A stretch of DNA of 64,000 nucleotides from Nitrospira sp. (GCA_022843785.1 JALHMZ010000003.1:62001-126000); one strand, 5' to 3'; positions 26,077-35,233 are shown, counted from the first letter of the stretch. Numbers and translations: made by a program. The notes: generated by a model from the letters alone, not told the origin.

Positions 26077-28377
26077 TTAATGTTTCGGGCTTGCCTCGCT
26101 CACCGCATAGGGCGGCAAAAAAGCCCGCCATTCGCGTGCGGATTTCGGCACATAGGCCTTGATGTCGGTGAACGGATCGGTGATCAGCTTCACGAACCAG
26201 ACCATGGAAATCCGGAAGTCGTGCAGCCAGGCGAGGTAGGCCACGCGGCCGAAGACCACCACCAGCGTCAGGCCCCACCACTGCTGCGCGATGGTCGGCC
26301 ACTTGTCGAGAAAGGTGGCCAACGTCCAGCTGCCGGCGGCGAGCATGTTGGCGATCGGGATCGCGCTATAGGCCGTGACGATCATGGTCTTATTCGGGGT
26401 GTTGAATCCCAGGAGCAATTCCTCCTGATCGTGGCAGGGCGGTTCCACGATGGCATGGCCGAATTGCCGGACGAAAAGGGCCGCGAGGCTGGCCGTGACC
26501 GCCGTCGTGAGATCGGTGAAGATCAGAAAGTAACAATAGATGAACACGCTGGAGCTGAGGAGGTGGAACAGCTGATTCAGGGGGTGACTGTGGGAAGCGA
26601 CATGGTCGTCATGTTTGCGCCGCATCACTTCGGTGTAGAAGGTTCGCAGCGGTTTGGGGATCTGCACGATACTGCCGATCATTTCCCATGTCAGCCTCGA
26701 CTTCATTGCCTTTCTCCGTTCCGGTTGTTCGAGCCCCTCCAACCACCATCCGTCGAGCATCATACGCGAGGCTGCGGCGACCAGTTTCGCCTCCAATGCA
26801 TCGTAATGTTCCGCTGTAAAGGCCATGTTGCTGAGGCAGCGGCCCGTGCCGACCCAGCTCAGCGTCACGCCTTCGGCGCGCAGATAGTATTGCAGCAGCC
26901 AGTTGTACCGTCCCGGCTGCTGAAACAGGATGGTCCAGACCGTCGCCAGATTGACGATGCGCAGCGGCAGCGACCGTTCCGCAAAGTCCTTGTTGACCGA
27001 AGCCGCCCATGCGGCGCACTGTTCGTTCGCCGCATCATACTGTTGTGCTGTCTGAGACGCGGTTGCCCAGCGCAGGAATTCGTTCATGGCTCCCATGACG
27101 TGCGGGTGGGCCGAAAACGTTCCGATGACATAGGCCAGCCGCATCGGGTGCTCAGGGTCGAAGCGGCGCATCAGGTCTTTCCTGCCGCAGCAGACTCCGA
27201 CGGGCAGGCCCCCGCCGACCGACTTGCCGTAGACGACGAGATCGGCCTGGACTCCGAAATACTCCTGTGCCCCGCCCGGCGCCAGCCGGAATCCTGAGTA
27301 CACTTCATCGAAGATCAGCGGGATGTCACAGGCCGTGCAGACCTCACGGAGCTGTCTGAGCCACTCCGCGTAAGGGGCATGGGCATCTTGTGTCTTCCGG
27401 ATGTCGCTTGTGAGGAGAATTGCGTCGCTCGGAGGCGGTGAGTTGGGATGGAACGATTGGATCGGATTGACGACGACCCCCGCAATGTCGCGCTTCATCC
27501 GGCGGATGGCGGCGAGGGAAGCCGGATTGACGTCCTTCAAGGTGATACAGTCCTTGATCGCCCGTTCGCTGCCCAGGCCCGGCTGCACGCCGTCCCACCA
27601 GCCGTGGTAGGCGCCGGCGAAACAGACGATGGACTTCCGGCCTGTGTTGAACCGCGCCAGCCGGATCGCAGCCATGACGGCTTCGGTGCCGCTCATGTGG
27701 AACGACACCTCGTCGAGCTTCGAGATGGACTTGAGCAGGGCGATGTTCTCGGCGACAATCGGGTGCAGCGGTCCCAACACGGGGCCCAGATCTTTGACCA
27801 GCTCCCATCCCCGTTCCATCCATACTTTGTATTGATCATAGCCGGCGATGTTCACGCCGTACGAACCGGTCACGTCGAGCGACCAGTGGCCGTCCAAGTC
27901 GCGCAGCATCGGGCCCTGGGAGGCGGTGACGACCGAACAGAGATTGAACTTTTCACGCATGACCCGCGCGAAGGGAAAGGGAACCCGTCCGGCATCCGTG
28001 AACCGCAGGTCGGAGAGGCCTTCGCGTATCTCGTTGCCCCAGGCGATCGATTTCGAGTGGTGCGTCTGAAAATAGCCGGCCAGGCGGTCGAGGGCATTGC
28101 GGCGCCTGGCTGCCGTCGTATCATCGGCGCCGTCGGCTTTGAAAAAGGCCTCTTGTGTGTAGTCGTTCGTTTTGACCCAGGAGGAGAGCAGCCGGGAAAA
28201 CGCAGGGGTGAACGATCGGGCTCGGAGGATCAACAGGGGACGGCGCAGCGTCACGAACAAGAGGATCGCCAAGCCGATTCCGATGAGGATGCCCGCATCG
28301 GCCCATTCCATTCCGCATACTGATGCCTGGTTTGTGCCCACGCATGCGTTCCATCGTTCAAGGATATTACCGAACAT
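26077..28377 (-). CDS. Class III aminotransferase (glutamate-1-semialdehyde aminomutase-like) fused to a His-rich membrane domain
   Basis: The product has 766 residues from the ATG at 28377, with GGAGGG upstream. Residues about 29-50 form a membrane anchor. Residues about 110-560 are a PLP aminotransferase related to GSA aminomutase: SGTEAVMAAIRLAR (229-242), FDEVYSGFRL (356-365, with the PLP-ring Asp 357) and YGKSVGGGLP (383-392, with Lys 385 as the Schiff-base residue). Residues 580-735 form a second domain with three or four membrane spans and clustered His (589, 592, 596, 598, 605) plus FVRQFGHAIVEPP, which recalls DUF962/Mpo1-type membrane oxygenases. The plcP-like gene lies 38 bp upstream on the same strand. 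I infer a membrane enzyme that makes an amino lipid; true GSA aminomutase (haem synthesis) is unlikely because of the fusion and context. Confidence 0.82.
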   Translation of the reverse strand: MFGNILERWNACVGTNQASVCGMEWADAGILIGIGLAILLFVTLRRPLLILRARSFTPAFSRLLSSWVKTNDYTQEAFFKADGADDTTAARRRNALDRLAGYFQTHHSKSIAWGNEIREGLSDLRFTDAGRVPFPFARVMREKFNLCSVVTASQGPMLRDLDGHWSLDVTGSYGVNIAGYDQYKVWMERGWELVKDLGPVLGPLHPIVAENIALLKSISKLDEVSFHMSGTEAVMAAIRLARFNTGRKSIVCFAGAYHGWWDGVQPGLGSERAIKDCITLKDVNPASLAAIRRMKRDIAGVVVNPIQSFHPNSPPPSDAILLTSDIRKTQDAHAPYAEWLRQLREVCTACDIPLIFDEVYSGFRLAPGGAQEYFGVQADLVVYGKSVGGGLPVGVCCGRKDLMRRFDPEHPMRLAYVIGTFSAHPHVMGAMNEFLRWATASQTAQQYDAANEQCAAWAASVNKDFAERSLPLRIVNLATVWTILFQQPGRYNWLLQYYLRAEGVTLSWVGTGRCLSNMAFTAEHYDALEAKLVAAASRMMLDGWWLEGLEQPERRKAMKSRLTWEMIGSIVQIPKPLRTFYTEVMRRKHDDHVASHSHPLNQLFHLLSSSVFIYCYFLIFTDLTTAVTASLAALFVRQFGHAIVEPPCHDQEELLLGFNTPNKTMIVTAYSAIPIANMLAAGSWTLATFLDKWPTIAQQWWGLTLVVVFGRVAYLAWLHDFRISMVWFVKLITDPFTDIKAYVPKSAREWRAFLPPYAVSEASPKH

Positions 28378-28415
28378 CTGACCCTCCCTTCTCTGTGATG
28401 GGGATGCAATCGGCG

Positions 28416-29273
28416 TTATGCGACTGACCTGTTGGTTGCGGTGGCGACGAGATCCTCTTCGGGGAACAACTCCAGCCGGTTTCGATCCACGAGACGGGAA
28501 TGTTTGAGGCTGGCGACGGTGTCCGCCCACCGCAACAATTCCAGGCTGCCGTCATGGTGTTCCACCAGCGCGCTGCAACTCTCGACCCAGTCCCCGCAGT
28601 TGCAATAGAGCACATCATTCAATTGGGCGATCTCGGGCCGATGAATGTGTCCACAGACCACACCTTCGACTCCGAGGCGAGCCGTTTCGTACGCCACCGC
28701 TTTCTCGAAATTACTGATGAACTGCACGGCATTCTTCACCTTGTGCTTCAGAAATCCTGCCAGCGACCAGTGCGGGAGGTCGAGCTTTCGGCGCATCCAA
28801 TGGACGAGATAGTTGGCTTTCAGCAGCCAGTCGTACAGCCGGGTGCCCAACATCGCGATGGCGCGTGAACTCCGGACCACACTGTCGAATTTGTCTCCGT
28901 GCGTGACCAGCAAGCGCCGGCCGTCGGCGCCGGTATGAATCGCTTCTTCCACGATGTGCACGTTGCCGAAGGTCATGTCGTGAAAGTCCCGCAGCAGTTC
29001 GTCGTGATTGCCGGGAATGTACACGACCTTGGTGCCGTGTTTGGCCTTGCCCAGAATCGTCCGCACCACGTTATTGTGCGACTGCGGCCAAAACATTCGT
29101 TTCTTCATTTCCCAGATGTCGATAATGTCGCCGACCAGGTAGAGGTATTCGCAATGGACGGAATGGAGAAAGTCGAGCAAGTGATCGGCGCTGCAGCCAC
29201 GGAATCCCAAATGGACGTCGGAAATCCAGACCGTGCGAAAGGACAACGCGCGGAATTCCTTTGGCTTATTCAT
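28416..29273 (-). CDS. PlcP-like metallophosphoesterase (phospholipase C of phosphate-limited lipid remodelling)
   Basis: The 285-residue protein starts at the ATG 29273 with GGAGG upstream. The calcineurin-like metal ligands are in order: WISDVHLG (16-23), LVGDIIDIWE (about 45-54), YIPGNHDELLRDF (about 88-100), VTHGDKFD and CGHIHRPEI. The helical insert YWLLK-like region with LPHWSLAGFLKHKVKNAV and the ending DVLYCNCGDWVESCSALVEH are the marks of the PlcP group, often misnamed UDP-2,3-diacylglucosamine hydrolase. In Sinorhizobium and marine bacteria PlcP removes phospholipid head groups under PhoB control and leaves diacylglycerol for glycolipids. It is the first gene of a minus-strand transcript with the aminotransferase fusion. 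Confidence 0.85.
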   Translation of the reverse strand: MNKPKEFRALSFRTVWISDVHLGFRGCSADHLLDFLHSVHCEYLYLVGDIIDIWEMKKRMFWPQSHNNVVRTILGKAKHGTKVVYIPGNHDELLRDFHDMTFGNVHIVEEAIHTGADGRRLLVTHGDKFDSVVRSSRAIAMLGTRLYDWLLKANYLVHWMRRKLDLPHWSLAGFLKHKVKNAVQFISNFEKAVAYETARLGVEGVVCGHIHRPEIAQLNDVLYCNCGDWVESCSALVEHHDGSLELLRWADTVASLKHSRLVDRNRLELFPEEDLVATATNRSVA

Positions 29274-29365
29274 CCGTTCGGCCTCCACATAGAGATGACA
29301 CACATCGCGATACCATGAGTTCAAGCGTATAACGGCGATGTTTCCGGCGGATTTGGATTGCAGGG

Positions 29366-29420
29366 GGCGTACGGTGAACTCTTGATGTGAAGACGGTGAC
29401 ACGTGAAACAGCTTCCTAAC
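29366..29420 (-). promoter_or_regulatory. Weak candidate Pho box upstream of the plcP-like gene
   Basis: On the minus strand GTTAGG (29420-29415) and GTTTCA (29409-29404) are 11 bp apart. The next two in-phase hexamers (CACCGT, CATCAA) are degenerate, and TACGCC (29371-29366) is in the -10 place. Two clear half-sites only, so it rests mainly on context. Confidence 0.4.
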
Positions 29421-29503
29421 AAGCGGACGAACAATGAACATAAGGGACAAAAAATGTCGGTGACCCAGCCGATGAGGCCGCGATCAAGCCTCCCGCTCGA
29501 TGG

Positions 29504-29558
29504 GTTAAGTTTTCGTTACAAGCCTGTTTCGCTGTTGACCGACGTGCGCAGTTATCCC
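29504..29558 (+). promoter_or_regulatory. Candidate Pho box upstream of the alpha/beta hydrolase operon
   Basis: GTTAAG (29504), GTTACA (29515) and GTTTCG (29526) are at 11-bp spacing; GACCGA at 29537 is degenerate, and a -10-like TATCCC follows after 10 bp (29553-29558). The alpha/beta hydrolase starts at 29627. The plcP-like gene is divergent, so this site may also act on it. Confidence 0.6.
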
Positions 29559-29626
29559 AAGATGCGCTATGCAAATGAGAGAGTCGCATGTTGCTCACGT
29601 GAGGCTGCACACAGGATCGGACGATC

Positions 29627-30346
29627 TTGCCGGATGACGCGCGCGCGAAGAACCCGGCGACGCTGGTGCTTCTGCCCGGGCTCGATGGGACGGACGTGTT
29701 TTTTAGGCCGCTCCTGGCGGCGCTGCCGGAGTGGATCACGCCGATGGTGGTGCAGTTTCCGACCGCAGGCGCGAACGACTATCCGGATTTGCTCAGGTTG
29801 ATCCGTAGCGCCTTGAAGAATACGTCCGATTGCTATGTGTTGGGCTGGTCTTTCGCCGGGCCGCTTGCGCTGATGTTGGCCGACGCTGAGCCGAACAAGG
29901 TGCGGGGCGTGATCTTGGCCTCTACGTTCGTACGTCCGCCTCGACGTATCTTCGCCCTGTTTCGATGGGCTGCCGTGACACCGATGGTGTGGATGATCCG
30001 GGCGGGCAAGCGACTTCCGGTCTGGCTCTTCCGGGGTTCAGCCGATCGGCTCAGGCAGGACAAGACCGAAACCTGGACGCGGGTCGGCACCGGCATGATC
30101 GCGGCGCGTATCAGGACACTGCTCAAGGTGGATGCGCGAGCGCTCTTGCGGGACTGCCCCCGTCGTGTGTTGTGCCTCGCCGGAAGTCATGACGGGATTG
30201 TGCCGCATCACAACGTCGAAGAAATCGTTCGTTTGCAACCGTCCGCCGCTGTGCGCCTGATAGCGGGACACCATTTTGCGATCTATACGAATCCGAACGC
30301 CGCCGCCGCGGCGATCACAGAATACATGAGGAGCCAGGAGGAATGA
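29627..30346 (+). CDS. Alpha/beta hydrolase
   Basis: The 239-residue product starts at TTG 29627; no ATG is available near the conserved start, and the ribosome binding site is weak. It is an alpha/beta hydrolase: TLVLLPGLDGTDVFFRPLL (oxyanion loop, about 12-30), the nucleophile elbow YVLGWSFAGPLAL (about 69-81), with Ala in place of the usual second Gly, then LCLAGSHDGIVPHHNVEEI (acid) and AGHHFAIYTNP (catalytic His). The family includes lipases and esterases. It is divergent from the plcP-like gene and has a Pho box in front, so a role in lipid turnover is plausible. The stop overlaps the next start by ATGA. Confidence 0.82.
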   Translation: MPDDARAKNPATLVLLPGLDGTDVFFRPLLAALPEWITPMVVQFPTAGANDYPDLLRLIRSALKNTSDCYVLGWSFAGPLALMLADAEPNKVRGVILASTFVRPPRRIFALFRWAAVTPMVWMIRAGKRLPVWLFRGSADRLRQDKTETWTRVGTGMIAARIRTLLKVDARALLRDCPRRVLCLAGSHDGIVPHHNVEEIVRLQPSAAVRLIAGHHFAIYTNPNAAAAAITEYMRSQEE

Positions 30347-31065
30347 GGCAGGTCGCCCTGGTTCTCGGCGGCTGTGTGGCGCTCTGGCTTGTGATCGGAG
30401 CCGCTCCGGTCCTGGCCCAGCGGAACGAGATGCCTGCCGGGTATCCACAGTCGCTGGAGGCGGACGTCCAGTCGCTGCTCAGCCGGTTGAGGCAAGGGCA
30501 ACCGTCACCGGCGCTGTTGGTTCAACTGTCCTCAACCTATTTCGACCTCGCCGACGACCTGCTGAAAGACGAAGCAAAGCGGCTGGAGGCCTATGAGGCT
30601 GGTGCGAAGGCTGCGAAGCAGGCGTATGAAATCGACGACTCCAATGCCGATGCCCATTTCTTCCATGCCGTCAACCTCGGGAGCGCGGCGTTGCTCAAGA
30701 GCGTCGTCAACGTGGTGATGGTGGTCAACGAGGTTAAGCGCTGCGTGCTGCATGCGATCGAACTGGATCCCGGGCACGCGCCGTCTCTTCAAATGATGGG
30801 CGGCCTCCTGATCGAGTTGCCCTGGTTTCTGGGCGGCGATGAGAAGCAGGGGCAGGCCTACCTGGAACGGGCCATTGCGGCCGACGGAAACTACACGAAG
30901 GCGCGTATCCTGGTCGCAAAGCTGTACCGAAAACAGGGGCGGGTCGCCGACGCGAAAGTCCAACTGGAGGCCGTGATTCGAGCCGACCGTCCTCACTATC
31001 GCTATGTCTGGGAACGGACGTATAAGCCGGAAGCCGAGCGATTGCTGAAGGAGCTGTCTTCTTAA
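30343..31065 (+). CDS. Exported TPR/TatT-like helical-repeat protein
   Basis: The 240-residue protein is coupled to the hydrolase by an ATGA overlap. A signal peptide (LVLGGCVALWLVIGAAPVLAQ) is followed by helical pairs: LVQLSSTYFDLADDLL, AKAAKQAYEIDDSNADAHFF, CVLHAIELDPGHAPSLQMMG and YLERAIAADGNYTKARILVAKLY. This resembles RMD-1/TatT-type repeat proteins more than canonical TPR. It is in the same orientation as the TatT/TRAP genes downstream. It probably binds a ligand or partner in the periplasm. The 289-bp gap after it shows no gene. Confidence 0.75.
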   Translation: MRQVALVLGGCVALWLVIGAAPVLAQRNEMPAGYPQSLEADVQSLLSRLRQGQPSPALLVQLSSTYFDLADDLLKDEAKRLEAYEAGAKAAKQAYEIDDSNADAHFFHAVNLGSAALLKSVVNVVMVVNEVKRCVLHAIELDPGHAPSLQMMGGLLIELPWFLGGDEKQGQAYLERAIAADGNYTKARILVAKLYRKQGRVADAKVQLEAVIRADRPHYRYVWERTYKPEAERLLKELSS

Positions 31066-31354
31066 TCCCTTCTTCTCTTCCAGCTGATACGCCATTCGCA
31101 GATATTCCTTCCCCGCACCATCTGGCCGTTCACGCACCTCCCCGCAAGTGAAAAATAAACCGGATGCTGAGGCGATCTTGAGATGGTTGTTACATGATCC
31201 AGCTACCATAGTGGCGAGTAGCTTTAACTATATGGGCCCGTCCTATGACAGTGCGCTTCATGTTCGATATTGAAGAAAGGCCTGCCATCGCGCGCTTTCT
31301 TGGCGATATTCTCCCTCGAGATTCAGCTCCACACCCGAACATGGTTCCCCGGTG

Positions 31355-32320
31355 ATGCAGACGCACTGTGGTGGCAAGCCTTGCGGTGCTCAGTGGCGAC
31401 GACCGCTCTCTCTGTTCGTTGGCCTGCTTGTTATCGTGGTCTTTTTGAGCGGATGCTCCGTCAAGCGCCTGGCGGCCGATGTCGTCGGAGATGCGTTGAC
31501 AGGGGACTCCGAGAGCTTCGCGTCCGACGATGATCCGGATCTCATCCGTGAGGCAATCCCGTTTGGCCTGAAGACCATCGAAAGCCTTCTGACGAGTTCG
31601 CCAAGTCATCGGGGCCTGCTCCTTTCCGCTGCGAAAGGCTTTACCACCTACGCATACCTTCTTCAGGATGAGGCCGATCGATTGGAAGAACAGGACCGCA
31701 GTCGGACCAGGCTGTTGCGCGCTCGAATCAAAAGGCTGTATTTGCGCGGCCGCCAATATGCATTCAGGGGATTGGAACTCGATTATCCCCGGTTCGAAGC
31801 GCTGTTACGACGCGATCAGGTTGCCGTCTTGGCCCGGACCAGAGCAGAGGACGCACCGTTTCTCTATTGGGCCGGCCTGTCGTGGGGCGGTGCGCTCTCC
31901 GCCGGGTCGGACGATCTCGCATTAGTCTCCGAAGCGCCACTATTCGCCGCCTTGGTGCGCCGGGTCGTCGACGTCCACGAACGGTACGAAGCGGGAGCCG
32001 CACACGAATTTCTCATTTCATACGAAGCCGGACGTCCGGGCGGTAGCGCCGGTCTGGCTCGTGAGCATTTCCGCCGTGCGCAGGCGCTCACGAATACTCC
32101 GCGCGCCTCCCTGTTCGTGGCGCTGGCGGAAGGCCTCTCGATCAAGGAGCAGAACCTCGACGAATTCAAAGCGCTTCTGGCGAGCGCCTTGGCCGTCGAC
32201 CCTGACCGTGAACCGAAAGGGCGGCTTGTCAACGTGCTGGCCCAGCGTCGGGCCCAGTGGCTCCTCGCGCGCATTCCCGAACTCTTTTTAGATACTGATC
32301 ACAAGGAGGTCGCCCCATGA
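31355..32320 (+). CDS. TRAP-associated TatT-family lipoprotein
   Basis: The product has 321 residues from the ATG at 31355 (GTG 31352 in frame). The lipobox LSGC is at about 32-35 (VVFLSGCSVKRLAADVVGDAL). The blocks LLTSSPSHRGLLLSAAKGFTTYAYLLQ, then LRGRQYAFRGLELDYPRFEALL, then APFLYWAGLSWGGALS and FLISYEAGRPGG are those of the TatT family, periplasmic helical repeat proteins that form oligomers with TRAP substrate-binding proteins. It overlaps dctP by ATGA. Confidence 0.88.
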   Translation: MQTHCGGKPCGAQWRRPLSLFVGLLVIVVFLSGCSVKRLAADVVGDALTGDSESFASDDDPDLIREAIPFGLKTIESLLTSSPSHRGLLLSAAKGFTTYAYLLQDEADRLEEQDRSRTRLLRARIKRLYLRGRQYAFRGLELDYPRFEALLRRDQVAVLARTRAEDAPFLYWAGLSWGGALSAGSDDLALVSEAPLFAALVRRVVDVHERYEAGAAHEFLISYEAGRPGGSAGLAREHFRRAQALTNTPRASLFVALAEGLSIKEQNLDEFKALLASALAVDPDREPKGRLVNVLAQRRAQWLLARIPELFLDTDHKEVAP

Positions 32321-33324
32321 AACGAACGACCCTCGCCGGTTTTATTATGACGGCCATCCTCCTCGTGTGTCAGACGGTTTCAGCTGAAACCATCAAATTG
32401 GGGACATTGGCGCCGAACAATTCACCCTACTACGACATCCTGCGAGATCTCGGCGAGGAATGGGCGAAGATCTCGAACGGGTCCATTCGTTTGCGTATTT
32501 ACGCCGGTGGCGTGGCCGGCGACGATCCCGACATGGTCAGGAAAATGCGAATCGGGCAGCTTGATGCCGCGCTCGTGGCCGGCTCGGGACTCTACGAGAT
32601 CGCTCACGAGACCAAGGCGATCCAAATGCCGATGATGTTTCGCGACGACGAGGAGTGGGATCATGTGCGGACTCAGATCGCCGCCAAACTGGAAAAGATC
32701 TATGCCGCGAAGGGATTCAGAGTGCTCCTCTGGGGAGACGGCGGCTGGGTCTACTTGTTTACGCAGAAACCCGTCGTCCATCCGGACGATCTGAAACCCC
32801 TACGGCTGTTTGTGTGGGCCGGCGATCAGGACAATTTGCAGGCGTGGAAGAATTTGGGCTACCGCGCAGTGCCGCTCGCCGTGAACGAAATCCATTCCGC
32901 GCTCCACTCAGGCTTGATCAACGCCTACATCACCACGCCGCTAGCCGCGCTCTCGTTTCAATGGTTCGGCTTGAGCAAGGAAATGACCGACGTGAAGGTG
33001 GTTCCTCTCGTCGGCGCCCTCGTGATCGCGGAGAGGAAGTGGCAGGCGATTCCCGTTGAAATCAGGGAACGCCTCATTCAATCCTCGCAAGAGGCCGGCA
33101 AGCGTTTCCTTGTTCAGATGAGGCAGCATAGCGCCGAGGCTGTCAAAGTGATGCAACAACATGGGCTCACGATCCACGCCGTGCCGCCTGATGTGGCGGC
33201 CGAATGGAACAAGCGGTTCCGTGCCAATTATCCCACGATCATGGGCGAGAATGTTCCCCCGGAACTTGTCGCTGAAGTGGAACGGATTCGCGACGAGTAC
33301 CGGGCGGCAAAACGTCTTCCCTGA
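32317..33324 (+). CDS. TRAP transporter substrate-binding protein (DctP family)
   Basis: The 335-residue protein has a signal peptide (AGFIMTAILLVCQTVSA) and a DctP-type domain: IKLGTLAPNNSPYYDILRDLGEEWAKISNGSIRLRIYAGG (about 24-64), then LDAALVAGSGLYEIA, then the helix-strand FRVLLWGDGGWVYLFTQKPV, the ligand-binding Arg segment LRLFVWAGDQDN, and NEIHSALHSGLINAYITTP. The TatT partner suggests a lipid-like or hydrophobic ligand (as for Treponema TatPT), which would fit the lipid theme of the region. Ligand identity is inference. Confidence 0.9.
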   Translation: MKRTTLAGFIMTAILLVCQTVSAETIKLGTLAPNNSPYYDILRDLGEEWAKISNGSIRLRIYAGGVAGDDPDMVRKMRIGQLDAALVAGSGLYEIAHETKAIQMPMMFRDDEEWDHVRTQIAAKLEKIYAAKGFRVLLWGDGGWVYLFTQKPVVHPDDLKPLRLFVWAGDQDNLQAWKNLGYRAVPLAVNEIHSALHSGLINAYITTPLAALSFQWFGLSKEMTDVKVVPLVGALVIAERKWQAIPVEIRERLIQSSQEAGKRFLVQMRQHSAEAVKVMQQHGLTIHAVPPDVAAEWNKRFRANYPTIMGENVPPELVAEVERIRDEYRAAKRLP

Positions 33325-33409
33325 CCTGGACAGAGCGGACATCGTCAAGCCGGCGGCGGCTCCTTCGCCATTCGCATTGATGCAGAACAGATAGGATAGA
33401 TACAGGCAC

Positions 33410-35233
33410 ATGGCAACGGACAGTACGAGCCGGTTCAACGGGTTCACCCAGGCAACAGCCCTGTTTCGTTGGGGTGAAAACAGCCTGGCAGGGCTCACCT
33501 TGCTGCTGATGGCCGGTCTGCCTGTGGCAGAAATCGCGCTCCGTGTCCTCTTCAACACCGGAATTCCTGCTTCTTCCACCTACGTCCAGAATCTGACTCT
33601 ATGGGTCGGATTTTCTGGCGCGGTGCTTGCGGCGAGGGACAACGGCCACCTGACCTTTTTCCTCGGGAGAGATCTCTTCCCTCAGGGCACGCACAGTTAC
33701 TGGGTCGCCTTGATCGCGATGGTCTCAACGGCTGTCGCCGCCAGCCTGAGCTGGGCCGCGCTGGATTTTGTGCGTGCCGATATGCAGTCGCCTGTGGTCA
33801 TTGCCGGGTGGTTGCCGACCTGGGCGGTGGAAGCGATTCTTCCGGCAAGTTTCGCCGTCATCGCGGTCCGTTTTGCCATGAAGCCGGAGACCGGCTTGGC
33901 CCGACTGTTTGCCTTGCTTGGCATCCCTCTCGCTGCGGGCATCGGGTTTCTTATGCCGGGGGACTCGCCCGAACTTATGTGGGCGTCGCTCTTCGTCTTG
34001 TTTTGCGCAGCGGTTCTCGGGACACCCATTTTCATTATCCTGGGAGGCGTGACGCTGCTGCTCTTCCGGATGGAAGGCACGACCGCGGCGGCGATTCCCG
34101 TCGAAACCTACCGCCTCGTAGTCTCTCCGTCGATTCCGGCCATTCCCCTCTTCACGCTGGCCGGGTATGTCCTTGCGGAAGGCGGCGCAAGCCGCCGGCT
34201 CGTTCGCGTGTTCCGCGCATGGTTCGGCTGGCTTCCCGGCGGGCTGGCGGTCGTGGTGACGATGTTGTGCGCGTTTCTGACGACCTTTACCGGGGCATCG
34301 GGCGTCACGATTTTAGCGGTCGGGGGCCTCCTGCTTCCCGTCTTGATCGAGAGCGGCTATCGAAAAAGTTTCTCGATCGGACTGCTCACCAGCTCAGGCT
34401 CTGTCGGACTGCTGTTCCCGCCGAGCCTTGCGGTGATTCTGTACGGCGTCATGGCGCATGTGTCCATACTGGATCTGTTCAAGGCCGGTATCCTGCCGGG
34501 TCTCCTTCTGGTGACATCGGTGTGTCTGTTGGGGTTTCGGGAAGCCTGGAGCAAGACCGGGCCGCGGGTCCCCTTTGCGTTGGGCGAAGGTATGACCGCG
34601 CTGTGGGAAGCCAAATGGGAGCTGATGACTCCTGTGCTCGTTCTCGGCAGTCTGTTCGGCGGCTACGGCACGCTCATCGAGACGGCAGCCATTACGGCTG
34701 TCTACACCATGGTGGTGGAGGTGTTGATACACAGGGAATTGGATATCCGCCGGGATTTTCCCGCTGTCTTAATTAAGTGCCTCACGCTCATCGGCGGCGT
34801 CTTTGCGATCCTCGGTGTGGCGATGGGGCTCGCGAATTATCTCGTCGATGCGGAAGTGCCCATGAGCGCGGCACACTGGTTTCAAACCCACATCGAGTCG
34901 AAATTCGTCTTTCTACTGGCGCTGAACCTCTTCCTGATTCTGGTCGGCTGCCTGTTGGATATTTTCTCGGCCATCACGATCGTGGTCCCGTTGATACAGC
35001 CGATCAGCCAGGTGTTCGGAATCGATCCCTTGCATCTCGGCATGATCTTTTTGCTCAACATGCAACTGGGCTATTTGACGCCGCCGGTCGGTCTCGATTT
35101 GTTTTTTGCCTCCTACCGGTTTGGCGCGCCGCTGGCGCAAGTATTCCGGTACACCTTTCCGTTTTTCGTGGCCATGCTCATCGTGCTGTTGCTGGTGACG
35201 TACGTGCCCTGGCTCTCGCTGGCGTTTATGTAA
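33410..35233 (+). CDS. TRAP transporter fused small-large permease (DctQM)
   Basis: The 607-residue membrane protein is a natural fusion. Residues about 15-170 are the DctQ-like small subunit (four helices, with LTLWVGFSGAVLAARDNGHLTFF), and residues about 180-607 are the DctM-like large subunit (SIPAIPLFTLAGYVLAEGGASRRLVR, then TGASGVTILAVGGLLLPVL, then GSVGLLFPPSLAVILYGVMA, then LGMIFLLNMQLGYLTPPVGLDLF). Such fusions are known for TRAP systems. It is the last gene of the transporter operon, 85 bp after dctP. Energy would come from a sodium gradient, as for known TRAP systems. Confidence 0.92.
   Translation: MATDSTSRFNGFTQATALFRWGENSLAGLTLLLMAGLPVAEIALRVLFNTGIPASSTYVQNLTLWVGFSGAVLAARDNGHLTFFLGRDLFPQGTHSYWVALIAMVSTAVAASLSWAALDFVRADMQSPVVIAGWLPTWAVEAILPASFAVIAVRFAMKPETGLARLFALLGIPLAAGIGFLMPGDSPELMWASLFVLFCAAVLGTPIFIILGGVTLLLFRMEGTTAAAIPVETYRLVVSPSIPAIPLFTLAGYVLAEGGASRRLVRVFRAWFGWLPGGLAVVVTMLCAFLTTFTGASGVTILAVGGLLLPVLIESGYRKSFSIGLLTSSGSVGLLFPPSLAVILYGVMAHVSILDLFKAGILPGLLLVTSVCLLGFREAWSKTGPRVPFALGEGMTALWEAKWELMTPVLVLGSLFGGYGTLIETAAITAVYTMVVEVLIHRELDIRRDFPAVLIKCLTLIGGVFAILGVAMGLANYLVDAEVPMSAAHWFQTHIESKFVFLLALNLFLILVGCLLDIFSAITIVVPLIQPISQVFGIDPLHLGMIFLLNMQLGYLTPPVGLDLFFASYRFGAPLAQVFRYTFPFFVAMLIVLLLVTYVPWLSLAFM

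Noticed and set aside
26041..27297. 418-residue open frame on the plus strand
   Set aside because: It is fully antisense to the aminotransferase fusion, has no ribosome binding site, and its composition is a high-G+C shadow.
26077..28377. Annotation as glutamate-1-semialdehyde aminomutase for haem synthesis
   Set aside because: The domain resemblance is real, but the membrane anchor, the His-rich second membrane domain and the plcP neighbour do not fit a soluble haem enzyme.
31189..31228. Possible Pho box upstream of the TatT gene
   Set aside because: Only GTTACA and CTTTAA are recognisable, three turns apart with nothing matching between; not distinguishable from chance.
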